Of a stretch of 10,347 bases of DNA, positions 7,064 through 10,347 are shown in pieces. The notes under the pieces are model-generated. The model made no database searches. It was not told where the DNA came from and saw only the letters and a program-made list of their open reading frames with translations. This DNA comes from Caldisericaceae bacterium (GTDB lineage: Bacteria > Caldisericota > Caldisericia > Caldisericales > Caldisericaceae). Where the stretch lies: positions 1-10,347 of the forward strand of contig JALSNB010000192.1 of the NCBI GenBank assembly GCA_026987225.1. The letters are read 5' to 3'. The position numbers and the translations under genes are program-made. Positions within the stretch are counted from its first letter, which is position 1, and every line of letters starts with the position of its first letter.

Positions 7064-8524
7064 CTACACCTCCCATTTTTTGACTCTTTCGACTGCTTTT
7101 TCGTATGTTTTGAACATTTTTTCGCGTTCTTCCATTGTCATATGCGGAGTGAATACCCTGTCTATTTCCGAGAACTTTTCAACGTCTTTCGGGGAAATCA
7201 AGCCCGCTCCCACCGCCGAGACAAGCGCCGCACCTTTTGCCGTAATCTCTTTGAGTTTGGGCCGCATGATTTTTATGTTGGATATGTCGGATTGAAGTTG
7301 CATAATGTAGTCGCTGTTCGAAACACCGCCGTCAACGTGCATTTCCTTTATTTCGATGCCGTTTTTACGCACGGCACGGAGCAGTTCCTCGGTTTGGAGC
7401 GGTATCGACAGCACTGCTCCCCGCACGATGTCCTCGCGCCTTGTGTCTCTCGTCAGCCCGAACATACCTCCCCTTGCCTGCGGGTCCCAGTGAGGCGCAC
7501 CAAGTCCTGTGAATGCAGGCACAAAATAGATATTTGTTTTTGTTCCGTTCTTTAAAATTTCGTTCAGTTCGTTTACGTCTTTTATCAGCCCGACGTCTTT
7601 CAGCCAGTCGATCAGCGCGCCCACGATAAATACGCTTCCCTCTATTGCGTATTGCGTTTTTCCGTTTATCTCGGACGCAACCGTTGTGAGTATCCCTCTT
7701 TCGAAAAATTCCGGCTTTTCTCCCGTGTTTACGAGCAAAAAGCTTCCGGTTCCGTAAGTGTTTTTTGCCAATCCTTTTTTTATTCCGCCGTGCCCGAAAA
7801 GCGCAGCCTGCTGATCGCCCAATATGCCGCTTATCGGCGTTCCGTCAAGAAGAGGCGGGACGTTCTTTATTTTTCCGAATATCGATGCGCTGTCCTGAAC
7901 CGAAGGAAGAGCGCTTTCATCTACTTTGAACGTATTCATCAAATCTTTGTCATACTGCATTGTGTTTATGTTAAACAGAAGCGTTCTCGATGCGTTGCTC
8001 GGATCCGTTTTGAACGAACGCCCTCCGCTCAGTTTGAAAACGAGAAATGCGTCTATCGTTCCGAACAGGGCGTTTTGCGCTTCTTTTACGTTTTCTTTGA
8101 GCCAGCGGATTTTGGAGCCCGAAAAATACGGATCCAAGAATAAACCCGTTTTTCTGTGCACTTCTTCCTCTATGCCCGTTTCTTTAAGGCGGTTTATCAT
8201 TTCCGTTGTCCGTCTGCACTGCCAGACAATCGCCCTGTGAACGGGCTTTCCGTTTTTATCGAACGGAACGATCGTTTCCCTTTGGTTCGTTATGCCTACG
8301 GATACAATATCCTTTCCGCTCACATTGCCTTTTTCCATCGCTTCCTTTATCGTTTCAAGGACTTTTTCGTATATTTCGTCCGCATCGTGTTCCACCCAGC
8401 CGTTACGGGGAAAGAACTGCGTAAATCTCTTTTGAGACGATGCGACAGGCGTCATTTTGTCCGTGAAAATGATCGCCCTCGTGCTTGTCGTCCCTTCGTC
8501 GATTACAAGAACGTATTTTTTCAT
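7064..8524 (-). CDS. glpK: Glycerol kinase
   Basis: The enzyme transfers phosphate from ATP to glycerol to give sn-glycerol-3-phosphate, which traps glycerol in the cytoplasm for glycolysis or lipid synthesis. The 486-residue product is close to the usual 495-500. FGGY-kinase marks in order: phosphate loop DEGTTSTRAIIF (9-20), NQRET (80-84) with glycerol-binding Arg82-Glu83, AIVWQCRRT (98-106) with Trp101, Tyr133 in DPYFSG, SRTLLFNI (179-186), GDQQAALFG (236-244) with catalytic Asp237, GTGSFLL (258-264), FTGLGAPHWDPQARG (338-352) and VDGGVSNSDYIMQLQSDI (397-414). All glycerol-contact residues known from E. coli GlpK appear present. The loop NVPPLLDGTP (221-230) lacks the histidine phosphorylated by HPr in enterococcal GlpK and the GG..R pattern of the E. 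coli fructose-1,6-bisphosphate site, so neither control is expected. GAGGAG lies seven bases before the ATG, inside the upstream gene's end. Confidence 0.97.
   Translation of the reverse strand: MKKYVLVIDEGTTSTRAIIFTDKMTPVASSQKRFTQFFPRNGWVEHDADEIYEKVLETIKEAMEKGNVSGKDIVSVGITNQRETIVPFDKNGKPVHRAIVWQCRRTTEMINRLKETGIEEEVHRKTGLFLDPYFSGSKIRWLKENVKEAQNALFGTIDAFLVFKLSGGRSFKTDPSNASRTLLFNINTMQYDKDLMNTFKVDESALPSVQDSASIFGKIKNVPPLLDGTPISGILGDQQAALFGHGGIKKGLAKNTYGTGSFLLVNTGEKPEFFERGILTTVASEINGKTQYAIEGSVFIVGALIDWLKDVGLIKDVNELNEILKNGTKTNIYFVPAFTGLGAPHWDPQARGGMFGLTRDTRREDIVRGAVLSIPLQTEELLRAVRKNGIEIKEMHVDGGVSNSDYIMQLQSDISNIKIMRPKLKEITAKGAALVSAVGAGLISPKDVEKFSEIDRVFTPHMTMEEREKMFKTYEKAVERVKKWEV
7069..7074 (-). promoter_or_regulatory. 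Ribosome binding site of the hydrolase inside glpK
   Basis: GGGAGG lies in the last codons of glpK (Trp-Glu-Val), directly before its TAG stop and six bases from the hydrolase ATG. The glpK stop and the hydrolase start are separated by a single base, so the two are very likely co-translated. Confidence 0.7.
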
Positions 8525-8528
8525 AGGC

Positions 8529-10347
8529 TCACTCCTCGTATATGATTGTTACGGTTTTTGTTTCTCCGTCCCACAAAACTTCGCACCCCAACGATTCCGC
8601 AACGAAACGAATCGGAACGAACGTCCTGTCGTTTGCTATGATCGGGCAGACGTTGTGATTGTTCGGGTCGATCCAGACGGTTGTGCCGTCCACCTTTGCA
8701 AGCGGTTTGTTTATCCACATATTTATCGTTGTCGTGTTGAGAATTATCCACACCATACGCGTGTCAGGCTCCCACCCGACCGTGCCGCCGAGCGATTCCA
8801 CTATTGCGCGTATCGGGACAACCGTCCTGTTCCAGCCGTTCACTATGAAAGGCTTTGTGCCTCTGCCCGGATCTATCTCCATTTCGACACCGTTCACCGT
8901 CATCATCGGATTTCCTATTTGAAGTTTTATTATGATGCGCTTTTTGCCCGTGTAATACACTGTGCGTTGAATTGTCGTCTGTTCGCCGCCCTTTGCAACT
9001 GCCGACACCGTGATGACATTCTCCTCAGAGTTAAGCACCACCGTTGCAGTAAACGAGCCGTCCGGATTTACCTTTACCGTTTGCCCGTTTACAACGACTT
9101 TTACGTCAGGGTCCGTTTTTCCTGTGAACGAAAAGTTCTGCTCTTCCGAAGAAATGCCGTTTGATAGGTTAACGAACAGGTAGGGGTTTACGGTGATTTG
9201 CCCTGCGCTTACGTCGAATTCCGTTTTTATGCCGGCAGGGTTTACGTAATATGCGTCCGATATTTTCACGAGGTTTTTGGATATTTCTTTTCCGTAGAAC
9301 GTTGCAACCGCAACTATGCCCGAACCTGAAACCGACTCTCCGCCCGTCAGGGAAACGGCAAAAACGATCGTCCCGTTTCCGGAATTTGTTATCAAAAGCC
9401 CGCTTTCAAACATACTTCCTTTTTTGATTTCTTTCAGCTCCAGTGCCGCTTTCGGCCATGACAGGGTAAACGTCACTCCTTCGGTGCTGTCGAGCCCGTT
9501 CGCATAAATAGGGACGCTAATACTCTTTCCTTCCATTACGCTCGTGTCCTTTATGAGGATTTTCGGAGGGACATGAGTCGAAACGATTACCTTTGCCTTG
9601 AGCGTTTTTGTCTCGGTTGCCGATGACACGGTTATCGTAATTTCCGCGCTGTCTCCGTCCTTTGCATTTACCGGGGTTTGAACGGAAAGGTTTATGTTTG
9701 CGCTTCCGCCTTGCGGCAGGGAGACACTGTTTTTCGACAAAACGACTTTCCAATTTGGCGGCACGTTTTGCGTTGCGAAAATGTTATAGTTATCCGGTGA
9801 CTTACCCGCATTCGTTATGCTGATTTTGAAGTCCGCCTCTCCCCCAGGCCTCACAGTTTCGCTCTGCGGGTAAACGGAAGCAAAGAATATGTGCTCTTTT
9901 TCCTCGCTGTTTTCGCTGAGTATGCGAATTACGTTATGGAAGCAGTCCGCCGCGATAAGTGTGTCGTCTTCGCATTCGAGCGATGCGATCTGATAGAAGA
10001 TGCGAGGGCTCTGATAGACAAGCGTCCCGTTTTCGTTGAACACCGACAGCCTGCCGTTCTCAGTATCGGCAACGATGATGTTTCCGAACCTGTCAACGGC
10101 AACGTCATCAGGGACGTAGAATTCGTTTTTTCCGCGCCCGCTTCCGCCTATCGTGCGAATTTGCTTGAATGCGGACGTATATACGTAAAGTTTGTTATCG
10201 GACAGAGAAGTGATATAAAAATTGCCGTTTTTGCCCTGCGCAATGCCTGACGGAAATTTGCATACCGGATATACGGATGTGAGGCCGTTTAACGTGAACT
10301 TTGCCACAGCGTTTTTGTCTGCAAGCGTTGCATAGAAAAACCCTTCT
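8529..10347 (-). CDS. Large surface-type multidomain protein: NHL, NEW3, cohesin-like, Ig-like, copper-amine-oxidase-N (5' end cut)
   Basis: The frame is open to the right edge, so the start lies outside; the GTG at 10305-10307 is internal, since the frame continues upstream as EGFFYATLADKNAVAKFTLNG. Numbered from that GTG (592 residues): NHL-type propeller blades (1-140; clearest at FYVPDDVAVDRFGNIIVADT, 63-82); a NEW3-like beta-sandwich (about 145-243; RPGGEADFKISITNAGKSPD); a cohesin-like domain (247-375; SVPIYANGLDSTEGVTFTLSW, GSMFESGLL); an Ig/glucodextranase-B-like domain (377-453; VNPDGSFTATVVLNSEENVI); and a copper-amine-oxidase N-terminal stalk with two repeats, RTVVPIRAIVESLGGTVGWE (494-513) and RTFVPIRFVAESLGCEVLWD (561-580). 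These are domains of exported proteins, so I expect a signal peptide beyond the window. Function is not known: adhesion, carbohydrate or protein binding are possible. It ends four bases before glpK. Confidence 0.85.
   Translation of the reverse strand, partial: EGFFYATLADKNAVAKFTLNGLTSVYPVCKFPSGIAQGKNGNFYITSLSDNKLYVYTSAFKQIRTIGGSGRGKNEFYVPDDVAVDRFGNIIVADTENGRLSVFNENGTLVYQSPRIFYQIASLECEDDTLIAADCFHNVIRILSENSEEKEHIFFASVYPQSETVRPGGEADFKISITNAGKSPDNYNIFATQNVPPNWKVVLSKNSVSLPQGGSANINLSVQTPVNAKDGDSAEITITVSSATETKTLKAKVIVSTHVPPKILIKDTSVMEGKSISVPIYANGLDSTEGVTFTLSWPKAALELKEIKKGSMFESGLLITNSGNGTIVFAVSLTGGESVSGSGIVAVATFYGKEISKNLVKISDAYYVNPAGIKTEFDVSAGQITVNPYLFVNLSNGISSEEQNFSFTGKTDPDVKVVVNGQTVKVNPDGSFTATVVLNSEENVITVSAVAKGGEQTTIQRTVYYTGKKRIIIKLQIGNPMMTVNGVEMEIDPGRGTKPFIVNGWNRTVVPIRAIVESLGGTVGWEPDTRMVWIILNTTTINMWINKPLAKVDGTTVWIDPNNHNVCPIIANDRTFVPIRFVAESLGCEVLWDGETKTVTIIYEE
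8532..8537 (-). promoter_or_regulatory. Ribosome binding site of glpK inside the upstream gene
   Basis: GAGGAG forms the last two sense codons (Glu-Glu) of the surface protein, directly before its TGA stop, and lies seven bases ahead of the glpK ATG. This links glpK translation to the upstream gene and supports one operon. Confidence 0.7.

Noticed and set aside
8521..8751. Short minus-strand frame of 76 codons overlapping the end of the surface protein
   Set aside because: It is in another frame of the stalk-domain coding region, which has clear conserved repeats. No independent support.
8457..9164. Long plus-strand open frame of 235 codons opposite glpK and the surface protein
   Set aside because: It is antisense to two well-supported genes, has a cysteine- and arginine-rich composition with no recognisable motif, and no ribosome site was seen. 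It is a shadow frame.
1..10347. CRISPR repeat array or adaptation genes (cas1, cas2) within the window
   Set aside because: No regularly spaced repeats were seen and all the sequence is accounted for by the nine genes. If present, they are outside the window.

Overview
The window is a tightly packed run of nine genes, all on the minus strand, so transcription goes from right to left. The two end genes are cut by the window edges. The largest gap between genes is about 30 bases, so there is no long non-coding stretch, no RNA gene, no CRISPR repeat array and no mobile element in view. Strong Shine-Dalgarno sites (GGAGG type) precede almost every gene, and many overlap the previous stop codon. 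The sequence is clearly bacterial. The mix of a copper-amine-oxidase-type stalk domain, an NHL propeller and a cohesin-like domain in one large protein, together with a type III CRISPR system, would fit an anaerobic, possibly thermophilic lineage (Firmicutes, Caldisericota or Coprothermobacterota-like), but this placement is a weak inference.

Right part (about 6316 to 10347): the 3' end of a large, probably cell-surface protein with the order NHL beta-propeller, NEW3-like, cohesin-like, Ig-like and copper-amine-oxidase-N domains; then glycerol kinase (glpK); then an alpha/beta hydrolase of the Est30/bacterial monoacylglycerol lipase type. The last two make a sensible pair: release of glycerol from an acylglycerol, then phosphorylation to glycerol-3-phosphate.

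Left part (1 to about 6285): a type III-A (Csm) CRISPR interference cassette in the order cas6, cas10/csm1, csm2, csm3, csm4, csm5. Cas6 would cut the pre-crRNA. Csm1 to Csm5 would form the RNA-guided complex: Csm3 slices target RNA, the Cas10 HD domain cuts DNA, and the Cas10 GGDD palm makes cyclic oligoadenylate. Both Cas10 active sites look intact, which predicts a cyclic-oligoadenylate-activated effector (Csm6/Csx1 or similar) nearby, but outside this window. csm5 runs off the left edge and is present only as its first 228 codons.

The CRISPR cassette follows the glycerol genes after a 30 to 36 base, T-rich gap with no clear terminator. Hand counts show lower GC in the sampled cas genes than in the glycerol and surface-protein genes, which suggests that the cassette was inserted behind a resident operon. 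The system itself is recognisable as III-A. The less ordinary points are its attachment to a glycerol operon, a four-cysteine cluster in Cas6, and the composite surface protein.
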